Positions 45,888-57,082 of a stretch of 64,000 nucleotides of DNA are shown piece by piece; positions within the stretch are counted from its first letter, which is position 1; every line of letters begins with the position of its first letter. The position numbers were made by a program, and so were the translations under genes. Origin of the DNA: Lentzea alba (lineage in GTDB: Bacteria; Actinomycetota; Actinomycetes; Mycobacteriales; Pseudonocardiaceae); NCBI RefSeq assembly GCF_011067745.1, contig NZ_JAAMPJ010000004.1, forward strand, positions 434,001-498,000, read 5' to 3'. The notes beneath the pieces are model-generated. The model searched no databases, was not told where the DNA came from, and saw only the letters and a list, made by a program, of their open reading frames with translations.

Positions 45888-45948
45888 ACAGGCGAGGAGT
45901 AAGACTGTTCCACAATCGGTAAACCCTGTTCCGCATGGAGGCCCGCAC

Positions 45949-46994
<1,046 letters not shown>

Positions 46995-46998
<4 letters not shown>

Positions 46999-47942
46999 GT
47001 CGGGACAAGACCGCCGAGGAGCGCCCCTCGTGGGCGCCGCCCGTGCTGCACGGCGTCCGGATGGAAGCCGCACTGCGCATGCTGGAGCTCGACGTGCGGC
47101 GGCGCCTCGACGGCCTGCTGCAGGGCAACCACCTCGGCCTGGTGCCGGGGCCGGGTTCCGAGCCGGGTGAGGCGCGGGCCTACCAGCCCGGCGACGACGT
47201 GCGCCGGATGGACTGGGCGGTCACCGCTCGCACCACCGTGCCGCACATCCGGGAGACGGTCGCCGACCGCGAGCTGGAGACGTGGATGGCGATCGACCTG
47301 TCGCCGTCGCTCGACTTCGGCACCGCGGCCTGCGAGAAGCGCGACCTGGTCATCGCCGCCACGGCGGCGGTCGCGCACCTGACCCGCGGTGGCGGCAACC
47401 GCATCGGCGCGGCCGTGTCGACGGGTGCGGACAACCTGCGGATCCCCGCTCGGGGCGGGCTCGCCCACGCGCGCGGGATGATCCGCAAGATCGCCGAGAT
47501 CCCCCGCGCGGGCGAGGGCACGCGCGGCGACCTGGCCGCACTGCTGGAGCAGCTGCGCCGTCCGCCGCGCCGTCGTGGGCTGATCGTGGTGGTCTCGGAC
47601 TTCCTCGGCGGCATGGAGTGGCAGCGGCCGTTGCGTGCGCTGTCCGCACGGCACGAGCTCGTCGCCATCGAGGTCGTGGACCCGCGTGACGTCGACCTGC
47701 CCGAGGTCGGCACCGTCGTGCTGTCCGACCCGGAGAGCGGACGGCAGCGCGAGGTGACCGCGTCGGCGTTGCTGCGCAAGGAGTTCAACGCGGCGGCCGC
47801 GGAACACCGGGCCGAGGTGGCGGCGGGGCTGCGGCGTGCGGGCGCCGGGCACCTGGTGCTGCGCACCGACTCGGACTGGATCGCGGACACCGTTCGTTTC
47901 GTGGTGGCGCGCAAGCGCCGCTGGTCTGGGGGTGTCGCGTGA
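46995..47942 (+). CDS. DUF58-domain protein
   Basis: 315 aa. LELDVRRRLDGLLQGNHLGL leads into the DUF58 core EARAYQPGDDVRRMDWAVTART (the R.Y.PGDD.R..DW signature), and a VWA-like domain follows (TWMAIDLSPSLDFG, GLIVVVSDFLGG). Unlike many members it has no N-terminal membrane helices. GTG 46995 overlaps moxR (GTGA), and the stop overlaps the next VWA gene. It likely forms part of a MoxR-driven assembly; the client is unknown. Confidence 0.92.
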
Positions 47943-48904
47943 GCTTCTCGAACTTCGTCGCCCCGTGGTGGTTCCTGCTGCTGATCGGCGTCGCGCTGCT
48001 CACCGCCGGATACGTGGTGGCGCAACGGATCCGGCGCAAGCGGGTGCTGCGGTTCACGAACCTGGAGCTGCTGGAGAAGGTCGCACCCAAACGGGAACGC
48101 TGGTCGCGGCACGTCCCGGCGGCGTTCCTGCTGGCGGCGCTCGCGTTGCTGACGGTGGCCCTGGCCGGGCCGACGTCCGAGCAACGGGTGCCGCGCAACC
48201 GGGCGACCGTGATGCTCGTGGTCGACGTGTCGCTGTCGATGAAGGCCACGGACGTGAAGCCGTCCCGGCTGGAGGCCGCGCAGGTGGCCGCCAAGTCGTT
48301 CGCCGAGGGCCTCACCCCTGGCATCAACCTGGGCCTGATCTCGTTCGCCGGCTCGGCCACCGTGCTGGTGGCGCCGACGACGGACCGCGCGGCCGTCACG
48401 CAGTCGATCGACGGGCTCAAGCTCGCCCAGTCGACCGCGACCGGTGACGCGCTGGTGGCCGCGATGGCGTCGATCGACTCGTTCGGCAAGGTCGTCGGCG
48501 GCGCCGAGGGCCCGCCGCCCGCCCGCATCGTGCTGATGACGGACGGCAAGGAGACCGTCGGCACCCGCAAGGCCTTCGACGCGGCGGAGGACGCGAAGAA
48601 GGCCGGGATCCCGATCTCCACGATCTCGTTCGGCACCGAGGACGGCGTGGTCGACATCGAGGGCCGGCAGCAGTCCGTGCCGGTCGACGACGACTCGATG
48701 AAGGAGATCGCGAAGCTCTCCGGTGGCGAGTTCTTCAAGGCCGCCTCCGCCGAGGAGCTGCGCCGGGTGTACGACACGCTCGGCGAGCAGATCGGCTACG
48801 AGAAGAAGCAGGCGGACGCGTCGAAGCCGTGGCTGTTGCTCGGCACCATGACGGCGATGTTCGCGGCCGCGGCGGCTCTCCTGCTGGGGCAGAGACTTCC
48901 CTAG
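47939..48904 (+). CDS. VWA-domain membrane protein (BatA-like)
   Basis: 321 aa. Two N-terminal helices (FVAPWWFLLLIGVALLTAGYV and AAFLLAALALLTVALAGP) are followed by a VWA domain with an intact metal-ion site (VVDVSLSMKATD for DxSxS, ATGDALVAA for the Thr, MTDGKE for the Asp). A C-terminal helix closes it (LLLGTMTAMFAAAAALLLG). The order MoxR-DUF58-BatA matches a widespread envelope-stress operon. The TAG stop shares CTAG with the converging DHFR-like gene. Confidence 0.92.
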   Translation: MSFSNFVAPWWFLLLIGVALLTAGYVVAQRIRRKRVLRFTNLELLEKVAPKRERWSRHVPAAFLLAALALLTVALAGPTSEQRVPRNRATVMLVVDVSLSMKATDVKPSRLEAAQVAAKSFAEGLTPGINLGLISFAGSATVLVAPTTDRAAVTQSIDGLKLAQSTATGDALVAAMASIDSFGKVVGGAEGPPPARIVLMTDGKETVGTRKAFDAAEDAKKAGIPISTISFGTEDGVVDIEGRQQSVPVDDDSMKEIAKLSGGEFFKAASAEELRRVYDTLGEQIGYEKKQADASKPWLLLGTMTAMFAAAAALLLGQRLP

Positions 48905-49437
48905 GGCCTGCCGTAGATCAGCTCCACGACACCGTTGTCGAAAGCCCTGGTGCTCCCCAGCGCCAGGGCTTTCGGCTGCTTGAAGAACGGCGTGCCGCTG
49001 CCGAGCGCGACCGGGTTGACGTAGAGGCGGACCTCGTCGATCAGGTCGAGCTCGAAGAACGACCCCACCAGCTGTGCGCCGCCGACCATGCTGTCGCCGG
49101 GCAGCGCGCGGAGTTCGTCCGGGTCGATCTCGCGCTTGACCACGGTGTTCCACTCGGCCGTCTCGTCGAGCGTCCGCGAGTAGACGATCTTGGGCATCTC
49201 CCGCCAGATCCGGCCGAAGTCGTGCATCGGTTTCGGCCACTCGGGGTGGTCGTCGGTGTGCGGCCACGCTTCGAGCATCGTCTCGTGGTTGCGCCGGCCG
49301 TCGATGAACCGGCTCATCCGGGCGAGCTCGACGTTGAAGTACTCGTGCATCGTGTTGTCGACCTGGTGCCAGCTGATGTCGTGGTCCGGCCCCTCCATGA
49401 AGCCGTCCAGCGAGATCGACGCCATCGTGATGATCAT
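48901..49437 (-). CDS. Dihydrofolate-reductase-like (RibD C-domain) protein
   Basis: 178 aa. MIITMASISLDGFMEGPDHD, IDGRRNHETMLEAWPH, PKIVYSRTL and MVGGAQLVGSFFELDLIDEV mark the DHFR/RibD-reductase fold with NADPH-binding loops. Small proteins of this class (YwjB/YyaP type) are not true folate enzymes. ATG 49437 overlaps the stop of the TAXI lipoprotein gene (ATGA), making it the last gene of that operon, though its link to solute sensing is unclear. Confidence 0.87.
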   Translation of the reverse strand: MIITMASISLDGFMEGPDHDISWHQVDNTMHEYFNVELARMSRFIDGRRNHETMLEAWPHTDDHPEWPKPMHDFGRIWREMPKIVYSRTLDETAEWNTVVKREIDPDELRALPGDSMVGGAQLVGSFFELDLIDEVRLYVNPVALGSGTPFFKQPKALALGSTRAFDNGVVELIYGRP

Positions 49438-50297
49438 CCGTGAAGCCTCCGGTATTCCGCCGCCGCACCTGGATGCAACGGCACTTTGCCCGTGTCGATG
49501 AGACTGCGCACGTCGAGGTACTGGGTGCCGAGCGCCTGCTCCGGCACGAGTTCGGCGGCCTTGGCGACGAGCAGCCGCACGACGGCGCCCGCGTAGTCGT
49601 CGCTCAGGTCCGGCCGGCACACCAACAGGTTCGGGGTGCCGATCGTGGGGACGTCGACCGGCGAGCCGTACACGCCCATGCGCACGTCGACACGTTCGTA
49701 GACCCTGCCGTAGTCCTGCCGCAGCCTCGGCAGGTAGGTGTCGAGCGGCAGCAGCCGGATGCCGCTGGCCTTGGCGAGTTCCGGAGTGGGGACGCCGCCG
49801 GACCACAGCAGCGCGGCGATCTCGCCGGCTTTCAGGGCGTCGACGGCGTTGCGCAGCGGGTAGTGCTGTTCCTGCACGCCCAGCGCGAGCCGTTCGCCCT
49901 GCAGCGCGGCACCGGAGCCGGCGGCGCCCAGCGAGACCGGTTTGCCGATCAGGTCGGCGGCGGTGCGGTACGGGGAGTCGGCGAGGACCACGAGCTGCAG
50001 GTAGTTCTCGTAGACGCGGCCCAGCGCGACGAGGCCGGACTCCAGGTGGGCGCTGTCGCTCAGGGTCAGGCCGAGGTCGGCGGTGCCTTCGCGGAGGTGT
50101 TCGAGGTTGTCGGCGCTGCCGCCGGTCTGGATCGGGGTGATGGTCAGCGGGCTGGGGGAGAGGCGGGACAGCAGGGCGGCGAAGTCGTGGTAGAAGCCGC
50201 CGGGCTCACCGCCCGCGATCCTGATGGTGCCGCTGGGTTCGCTCGTCCCGCACGCGGTGAGAACCAGCGCGCCCAGCAGGAAGGTCCGGCGTTTCAC
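49434..50297 (-). CDS. TAXI-family solute-binding lipoprotein
   Basis: 287 aa. The N-terminus MKRRTFLLGALVLTACGTSEP is a lipoprotein signal with lipobox LTAC. The mature protein has TIRIAGGEPGGFYHDFAALLSRL and TGGSADNLEHLREGTADLGLTLSD, the TAXI (TRAP-associated extracytoplasmic immunogenic) pattern. No TRAP membrane subunits (DctQ/DctM) are nearby. Its start overlaps the stop of the sensor kinase gene by four bases. It may therefore present a ligand to the kinase instead of feeding a transporter. Relatives bind glutamate or other carboxylates. Confidence 0.88.
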   Translation of the reverse strand: MKRRTFLLGALVLTACGTSEPSGTIRIAGGEPGGFYHDFAALLSRLSPSPLTITPIQTGGSADNLEHLREGTADLGLTLSDSAHLESGLVALGRVYENYLQLVVLADSPYRTAADLIGKPVSLGAAGSGAALQGERLALGVQEQHYPLRNAVDALKAGEIAALLWSGGVPTPELAKASGIRLLPLDTYLPRLRQDYGRVYERVDVRMGVYGSPVDVPTIGTPNLLVCRPDLSDDYAGAVVRLLVAKAAELVPEQALGTQYLDVRSLIDTGKVPLHPGAAAEYRRLHG

Positions 50298-51598
50298 AAC
50301 AACGGCTCCTTCGGCAGCTCGACCGTCACGACCAGTCCACCATCGGTGTGCAGTGTCAGGGTTCCGTCGTGCGCGGTCACGATCCGGTCCGCGATCGCCA
50401 GCCCGAGGCCGGTGCCGCGCTGGGAGTCGTCACCGCGCCAGAACCGTTCCGTGGCTCGCTCCATGTCCTCTTCGGACAGTCCGGCGCCGTTGTCCCGCAC
50501 GGTCAGCGTCGCCCGGTCGCACACCACGGTGATCTCGGACCCGCCGTACTTGATGGCGTTGTCCAGCAACACGTCCAGCACCTGCGCCAGATCCGACACC
50601 GCGCACCGCACGAGTCCGGGTGCCCGGTCGTCGACGGAGATCGTGACGCCTTCGGCCTGAGCCGCCGCGCGCCACGCGTCGACCCGGTCGTGCGCCACGA
50701 CCTGCAGGTCGGCGAGCTCGGGTTCGACGCCGCCCGCCGCGCGTTCGGTGGCGGTGCTCTCCGCCGACGCCAGCGCCAGGAGTCCGTCCAGCAACGACTC
50801 CAGGCGTTCGACCTCGGTGAGCAGGGAACCGTTCTGCGGCAGCATGTCCACTCGCAGCCGCAACGCCGCCATCGGGTTGCGCAGCTGGTGCGAGGCGTCG
50901 GCGATCAGCCGTCGTTGCTGGTCGGCGGCCTCCGCGACGGCATCGGACATGCGGTTGAACGACTCCGACAACGCCCGCAGCTCGGCCGGTCCCGCGGTGT
51001 CGGCCACGTGCGTCCGTCGCTGGCCCTCGGCGACCGCCCGGACACCCCGGTCGAGTTCTTTCAACGGCCGCAGCAACCACCGTGCCACCACCAGCGCCAG
51101 GAGCACGCAGGCACAGGCCGCCAGCAACGCTCCGGCCAGCACGAACGCCCACCGGCGTGCCACGTCCAGGGCGGCGACGCGGGTCGAGGCCCGCATGACC
51201 ACGGCGCCCGCGACCTTCGTGCCGGTGCCGACGGGACGGGCGAACAGGACGTCGCCGCCGCTCCACGGCAGCACGGTCGGCACGGGCGCGGCGGGCTGGT
51301 TGCGCAGGGCGGCGTCGATCTGGGCCGAGACCTCGGCGACCTTCATGCCGGCCTCGACCACGGGCTCGCCCGCCGCGTCGACGACCACGATCTCCTCGCC
51401 GTAGATCTCGGTGTGCCGCAACGCCTCCGACACCACGGCGTCGGCGGGCAGGGTGGCGAAGCGGTCCATGTCGGCCGTGCGGCTGATCACGAACTGCTGG
51501 GTGCGCTCGGAGGCGGTGCTCATGAGCAGCGGGAAGGCGAACGCGGTCACGGCCGAGAGCGAGAAGAGCAGCAGCACCAACAGAAGCCGTTGCCGCAT
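50294..51598 (-). CDS. Sensor histidine kinase
   Basis: 434 aa. Two membrane helices (residues 4-25 and about 150-172) bound an outer sensor of about 120 residues. HAMP (RWLLRPLKELDRGVRAVAEG), HisKA with phospho-His in LIADASHQLRNPMAALRLR, and an HATPase domain (VLLDNAIKYGG, LTVRDNGAGLSEEDMERATERFWRGD, GTGLGLAIADRIVTAHDG) follow. The ATG begins directly after the response regulator stop (TAG-ATG). The outer domain is small enough to need a partner protein such as the TAXI lipoprotein encoded next. Confidence 0.94.
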   Translation of the reverse strand: MRQRLLLVLLLFSLSAVTAFAFPLLMSTASERTQQFVISRTADMDRFATLPADAVVSEALRHTEIYGEEIVVVDAAGEPVVEAGMKVAEVSAQIDAALRNQPAAPVPTVLPWSGGDVLFARPVGTGTKVAGAVVMRASTRVAALDVARRWAFVLAGALLAACACVLLALVVARWLLRPLKELDRGVRAVAEGQRRTHVADTAGPAELRALSESFNRMSDAVAEAADQQRRLIADASHQLRNPMAALRLRVDMLPQNGSLLTEVERLESLLDGLLALASAESTATERAAGGVEPELADLQVVAHDRVDAWRAAAQAEGVTISVDDRAPGLVRCAVSDLAQVLDVLLDNAIKYGGSEITVVCDRATLTVRDNGAGLSEEDMERATERFWRGDDSQRGTGLGLAIADRIVTAHDGTLTLHTDGGLVVTVELPKEPLL

Positions 51599-52276
51599 CT
51601 ATTCACCGAGCCGGTAGCCGAAACCGCGGATCGTGTGCAGCAAACCCGGCCGGTCGAGCTTGGCGCGCAGCTGCGTCAGATGAACGTCCAGGGTCCGCGA
51701 CACCGCCACGAACGCGTTGCCCCACACCTCGTCCATCAGCTGCTGCCGGCTGACCGCCGTGCCAGGCCTTCTGGCCAGCACCGCCAGCACGTCGAACTCC
51801 TTGGTGGTCAACGAGATCTCCCGCCCGCCGACCAGGACCTGGCGGCTCTGCAGGTCGATCTCCACATCGGACACCCGCACGACGTCGTCCGGTTCCTGCG
51901 ACCGCGCCGCACTCCTGCGCGCCACCGCGTCGATGCGGGCCAGCAACTCGGCCAGCCGCACCGGTTTGACCAGGTAGTCGTCCGCGCCGAGCCGGAGTCC
52001 CCGCACCACCGTGCGTTCGTCGCCGCGCGCGGTCAGCACGAGCACCGGCACCGGGTCGATCTTGCGGAGCTTGCGCAGCACCTCCAGACCGTCCTGGTCG
52101 GGCAGGCCGAGGTCGAGCAGCACCACGTCCGCGTCGCGGTGGGCGATCAACGCGTCGGCGCCTCTGCGCACGCGCGCGGGCCGGTGCCCGTTCGCCCGCA
52201 GTGCCTCCACCAGGGCGTTCGCCACACCGTCGTCGTCTTCGACCAACAGCACCCGCATTCGAGCAGTATCGGCCAT
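51599..52276 (-). CDS. OmpR-family response regulator
   Basis: 225 aa. Receiver: VLLVEDDDGVANALVEAL, phospho-Asp55 in VVLLDLGLPDQDG, VLTARGD and the conserved Lys in ADDYLVKPVRLAEL. The C-terminal winged helix has LTTKEFDVLAVLARRPGTAV and SRTLDVHLTQLRAKLDRPGLLHTIRGFGYRL. ATG 52276 (CAGGAAAC upstream) is chosen over ATG 52258. First gene of the regulator-kinase-TAXI-DHFR operon; it diverges from a permease gene across 98 bases and likely controls it. Confidence 0.94.
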   Translation of the reverse strand: MADTARMRVLLVEDDDGVANALVEALRANGHRPARVRRGADALIAHRDADVVLLDLGLPDQDGLEVLRKLRKIDPVPVLVLTARGDERTVVRGLRLGADDYLVKPVRLAELLARIDAVARRSAARSQEPDDVVRVSDVEIDLQSRQVLVGGREISLTTKEFDVLAVLARRPGTAVSRQQLMDEVWGNAFVAVSRTLDVHLTQLRAKLDRPGLLHTIRGFGYRLGE

Positions 52277-52374
52277 GACGTCTGTTTCCTGCGCGTGGCG
52301 ACGCGCCTAAGTGACTGTAAAGATGACTCTGCCCAGGTTGTGACGGGTGTCCGCGCGCCGAGATGGTGTCGGGC

Positions 52375-53664
52375 ATGACAGTGGTTCAGGAGAAGAGCAG
52401 CGAACGCCGAGTGGTGGCGAACGTGCTGCGCGGATCAGTCGGCAACTTGATCGAGTGGTACGACTGGTACGCGTACACCGCGTTCAGCATCTACTTCGCG
52501 GCCGCGTTCTTCCCGAAGGGCGACCAGACCGCGCAGCTGCTCAACACCGCGGCCGTGTTCGCCGTCGGCTTCCTGATGCGGCCGCTGGGCGGGTGGCTGC
52601 TCGGCCGCTACGCCGACCGGCACGGCCGGCGGGCCGCGCTCACGCTGTCCGTGACGCTGATGGCGTTGGGTTCACTGATCATCGCGCTGACGCCGTCGTA
52701 CGCCACGATCGGGGTGGCCGCGCCGGTTCTGCTGGTGCTCGCGCGGTTGTTGCAGGGGTTGTCGGTCGGTGGTGAGTACGCGACCTCGGCGACCTATCTG
52801 TCCGAAGTGGCCTCTCCCGCGCGGCGCGGTTTCTACTCCAGCTTCCAGTACGTGACGCTGACGGCCGGTCAGCTGGTGGCGCTGGGCGTGCAGATCGTGT
52901 TGCAGCAGTTCCTGTCCAAGCCCGAGATGATGGAGTGGGGCTGGCGGATCGCGTTCGTCATCGGGGCGACCGGCGCGATCGTCGTGATGTGGCTGCGCCG
53001 CGGGATGGACGAGTCGGAGAACTTCGAGAAGCAGAAGGAGAATCCGGAGAAGGGCACGTTCAGGGCGTTGCTGCGGCACCCCAAGGAGTGCCTGCTCGTC
53101 GTCGGTCTGACCTTGGGTGGCACGGTCGCGTTCTACACGTTCACGACCTACCTGCAGAAGTTCATGGTGAACACCAGCAAGATCGACGCCGCGACGGTCA
53201 GCTGGATCAACTTCGCCGCGCTGCTGGTGTTCGTGGTGCTGCAGCCGATCGCGGGCGCGTTGTCCGACCGGATCGGCCGCCGTCCGCTGCTGCTCGGGTT
53301 CGGGGTGCTCGGCACGCTGGCCACGGTGCCGCTGTTGTCGACGCTGGCGAAGACTTCCGAGGCGTTCCCGGCGTTCCTGCTGATGCTCGGCGGGCTGGTG
53401 ATCGTCACCGGGTACACGTCGATCAACGCGATCGTGAAGGCCGAGCTGTTCCCGACGAACATCCGCGCGCTGGGCGTCGGGCTGCCGTACGCGCTGACCG
53501 TGGCGATCTTCGGCGGCACGGCCGAGTACGTGGCGTTGTGGTTCAAGCAGGCCGGCATGGAGGAGGTGTTCTTCTACTACGTCGCCGGGTGCGTGCTGAT
53601 CTCGTTGCTGGTGTACGGGTTCATGCGCGAGACCTCGAAGGACTCAGTCCTCGACCGCGATTAG
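52375..53664 (+). CDS. MHS-family dicarboxylate/2-oxoglutarate permease
   Basis: 429 aa with 12 helices. The start VLRGSVGNLIEWYDWYAYTAFSIYF is diagnostic of the metabolite:H+ symporter (KgtP/ProP/ShiA) group. The loop GRYADRHGRRAALTLSV between helices 2 and 3 and DRIGRRPLLLGFGVLG in the second half are the major-facilitator signatures. The reading resembles KgtP most, so 2-oxoglutarate is likely but citrate or shikimate is possible. The divergent two-component system probably turns it on. It overlaps the next, converging gene by 21 bases. Confidence 0.9.
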   Translation: MTVVQEKSSERRVVANVLRGSVGNLIEWYDWYAYTAFSIYFAAAFFPKGDQTAQLLNTAAVFAVGFLMRPLGGWLLGRYADRHGRRAALTLSVTLMALGSLIIALTPSYATIGVAAPVLLVLARLLQGLSVGGEYATSATYLSEVASPARRGFYSSFQYVTLTAGQLVALGVQIVLQQFLSKPEMMEWGWRIAFVIGATGAIVVMWLRRGMDESENFEKQKENPEKGTFRALLRHPKECLLVVGLTLGGTVAFYTFTTYLQKFMVNTSKIDAATVSWINFAALLVFVVLQPIAGALSDRIGRRPLLLGFGVLGTLATVPLLSTLAKTSEAFPAFLLMLGGLVIVTGYTSINAIVKAELFPTNIRALGVGLPYALTVAIFGGTAEYVALWFKQAGMEEVFFYYVAGCVLISLLVYGFMRETSKDSVLDRD

Positions 53665-56253
53665 GGCGGCCAGCACGCTGGCCAGGTGAACGGGCCTGCG
53701 ATCGGTGGTGTGGCGGATCTGCGTGCGGCAGCTGAAGCCGTCCGCGATCACCAACGCGTCGGCGTCGGCGCGCAACGCCGGTAGCAGGTCCTGTTCCGCG
53801 CACGCGATCGAGACGTCGTAGTGGCCTCGCTCGAAGCCGAAGTTCCCGGCGAGGCCGCAACATCCCTCGACGATCTTCGGCCGCAGGCCCGCCTTCGCCA
53901 TCACCTCGCGGTCGGGTTCGAAGCCCAGTTCCGCGTACTGGTGGCAGTGGGTCTGCACGACGGCGTCCCGGGACCCTTCCAGTGACGGCAGTTTCGGGCC
54001 GACGTGCTCGGCGAAGGTCCTCGTGGCCTTGGCGAGCGCGTGTACCGCCGGGTCGTCCGACAGCTTCGGGGCCTCCGCGCGCAGGAACGCCGTGCAGCTC
54101 GGTTCCAGACCGATCACCGGAACACCTTCACGAGTCCACGGCAGCAACGCCCGTGCCGTGCGTTCGACGACCCGGCGGGCCTTCGGGAGCTGGCCGGTCG
54201 AGTGCCATGTCAGTCCACAACAGACGTTCGCGGACGGGATCTCGACGCGGTTTCCCAGATGTGCCAGCACGTTCGCGGCGTCGAGGCCGATGCCCGGCTC
54301 GAAGAAGTTCGTGAACGTGTCGGGGAACAACAGCACCGGGTCACCCTCGCCGAGGGGGTGCAGCTGACGGACCAGGGGCGTGGTCGGGGTGGGCAGCGCG
54401 CGTTCCGGCGTGATCCCGGCGAACCTGCCGAACTTCGCCGTGAACCTGTTGACCAGCCCGTACTTCAGCCAGGTCGGCAGCCAGCCCATCGCGTAGTGCG
54501 AGCGCGGTCGCAGCCGGCGTTTGTAGTGCTCGTGCAGGAACTCCGCCTTGTAGCTCGCCATGTCGACGTCGACCGGGCAGTCGCGTTTGCAGCCCTTGCA
54601 CCCCAGGCAGAGGTCCAGCGCCTCGGCGACCTCGGGCGAGCGCCAGCCGTCCTTGATCACGTCACCCGCGAGCATCTCGAACAGCAGGTGCGCGCGGCCG
54701 CGCGTCGAGTGCTTCTCCTCGCGCGTCACCCGGTAGCTCGGGCACATCACGCCGCCCTTGGTGTTCAGGCACTTGCCCACGCCGACGCACCGCCGGGTGT
54801 CGCTCGCGAACTCCGCGCGCGTCGGAATCCTCGGCGGTGCCACGAGAACCCTGAGGTCGTCGTCGAGCTTCACCGGCTGCACGATCCGGCCGGGGTTGAG
54901 CAGGTTCGCCGGGTCGAAGGCGTGCTTGAAGTCCTGGAACGCCTTGATCGCCGCGGGCGGGTACATCCGGCTCAGCAGCTCGGACCGCGCCTGGCCGTCG
55001 CCGTGCTCGCCGGACAGGCTGCCGCCGTGGCTCACCACGAGATCGGCCGCGTCCTCCAGGAACGCGCGGTGGCCGGCGGCCAGGTCGAAGTCGATCCGGA
55101 CGTGCAGGCAGCCCTCGCCGTAGTGGCCGTAGGTGATGCCGCGGCGGCCGTAGCGCGCCAGCAGTTGATCGAACTCGCGCAGGTAGGTGCCGAGCCGCTC
55201 CGGTGGCACGGCCGCGTCCTCCCAGCCCGACCACGCCTCGCCGCCGTCCGGCATCCGGGTCGCGAGCCCGGCGCCGTCCTCCCGGATCCGCCACAGCGCC
55301 CGCTGCTGCACGGGATCGTGGATGATCATCGAGTTCTTGGTGATCTTGGCGACGCGCTCGGGGTCGTCCTCGACCTCGACGAACAGCCAGCTGCGACCCT
55401 CCGGCAGGTCAGGACGCACTCGGACGTTGCGCACCAACGCCTCGTCGATGCCCTCGACCGCGAGCGCGTCCTCGATCTGGGTGACCTGGTCGGCGGCGTC
55501 GTAGGTGTCCGCGAACCCGAGCACGACCAGGACTCGGCGTTCCGGCCTGCGCACCAGCTGCAGTTCCGCGCCCAGCAGCACGACGCAGGTGCCCTCGGTG
55601 CCGACCAGCTGCTGCGTCAGCGTCGGGGCGTCCAGCGCGTACCCGCTGACCCGGCGGCTGAGCCCGGGAAACCACTCCGGGTCGAAGGACGGGAGGGCGA
55701 ACTCGGGCGGGTTCGCGGTCTCGAACGTGCGGCCGTCCGCCGTGAGCACGTGCAGGTTCGCGACGTTCTCGCTGGTCTTGCCCCACTTCACCGAGTGCGC
55801 GCCGCACGCGTTGTTGCCGATCATCCCGCCGATCGTGCAACGCGAGTGCGTGGACGGGTCCGGCCCGAAGAGGAAGTCGCCGGCGTTCGCATTGATCCGG
55901 TCGAGCACCGCGCCCGGCTGGGCGAATGCGCGGTCGCCGGAGATCTCGAACGAGTTCAGGTACCGGCTGAAGTCGATCACCAGACCGGTGCCGCACGCGT
56001 TGCCCGCGATGGACGTCCCGGCGCCGCGGCTGGTGATCGGCACGCGGTGTTCGGCGGCCAGCCCGACGGCCGCGACCACCGCGTCCGTCGTGCGTGGACG
56101 GACGATCACCCGTGGCACGTGCCGGTAGTTCGAGGCGTCCGCCGAGTACAGGGCCCGGCTGGCCGGGTCGTCGAGGACGTCGCCGTCCACGTCACGGCGG
56201 AGTCGGTCGAGAAAGGCCCGCATCACCCGATCATGCCTGGATGGATGTGACAT
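53644..56253 (-). CDS. FAD-linked 2-hydroxyacid dehydrogenase fused to Fe-S/CCG domain
   Basis: 869 aa. An FAD-binding PCMH domain (VPRVIVRPRTTDAVVAAVGL, RGAGTSIAGNACGTGLVIDF, TIGGMIGNNACGAHSVKWG) and FAD-oxidase C domain are followed by ferredoxin-like clusters (CVGVGKCLNTKGGVMCPSY, DLCLGCKGCKRDCPVDVD) and two CCG domains (SANVCCGLTWHSTGQL, VEGCCGLAGNFGFE). This is a GlcD plus GlpC-type fusion that oxidises D-2-hydroxyacids (D-lactate, glycolate or D-2-hydroxyglutarate) and passes electrons to the membrane chain. The converging permease is of the 2-oxoglutarate type, the product of D-2-hydroxyglutarate oxidation. ATG 56253 is used; ATG 56223 is possible. Confidence 0.92.
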   Translation of the reverse strand: MSHPSRHDRVMRAFLDRLRRDVDGDVLDDPASRALYSADASNYRHVPRVIVRPRTTDAVVAAVGLAAEHRVPITSRGAGTSIAGNACGTGLVIDFSRYLNSFEISGDRAFAQPGAVLDRINANAGDFLFGPDPSTHSRCTIGGMIGNNACGAHSVKWGKTSENVANLHVLTADGRTFETANPPEFALPSFDPEWFPGLSRRVSGYALDAPTLTQQLVGTEGTCVVLLGAELQLVRRPERRVLVVLGFADTYDAADQVTQIEDALAVEGIDEALVRNVRVRPDLPEGRSWLFVEVEDDPERVAKITKNSMIIHDPVQQRALWRIREDGAGLATRMPDGGEAWSGWEDAAVPPERLGTYLREFDQLLARYGRRGITYGHYGEGCLHVRIDFDLAAGHRAFLEDAADLVVSHGGSLSGEHGDGQARSELLSRMYPPAAIKAFQDFKHAFDPANLLNPGRIVQPVKLDDDLRVLVAPPRIPTRAEFASDTRRCVGVGKCLNTKGGVMCPSYRVTREEKHSTRGRAHLLFEMLAGDVIKDGWRSPEVAEALDLCLGCKGCKRDCPVDVDMASYKAEFLHEHYKRRLRPRSHYAMGWLPTWLKYGLVNRFTAKFGRFAGITPERALPTPTTPLVRQLHPLGEGDPVLLFPDTFTNFFEPGIGLDAANVLAHLGNRVEIPSANVCCGLTWHSTGQLPKARRVVERTARALLPWTREGVPVIGLEPSCTAFLRAEAPKLSDDPAVHALAKATRTFAEHVGPKLPSLEGSRDAVVQTHCHQYAELGFEPDREVMAKAGLRPKIVEGCCGLAGNFGFERGHYDVSIACAEQDLLPALRADADALVIADGFSCRTQIRHTTDRRPVHLASVLAALIAVED

Positions 56254-56292
56254 GGCTCCGCCGATGCCGGACTACCTGCCGGTAGCCGATAG

Positions 56293-57036
<744 letters not shown>

Positions 57037-57082
57037 GCTTCTTCAGACTTCTGTTCTTCTTCTCGGGAAAGGGTTGGATCAA

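Noticed and set aside
54004..56250. A 748-codon open frame antisense to the FAD/Fe-S oxidoreductase gene
   Set aside because: Explained by codon bias of the sense gene, whose FAD and Fe-S motifs are complete.
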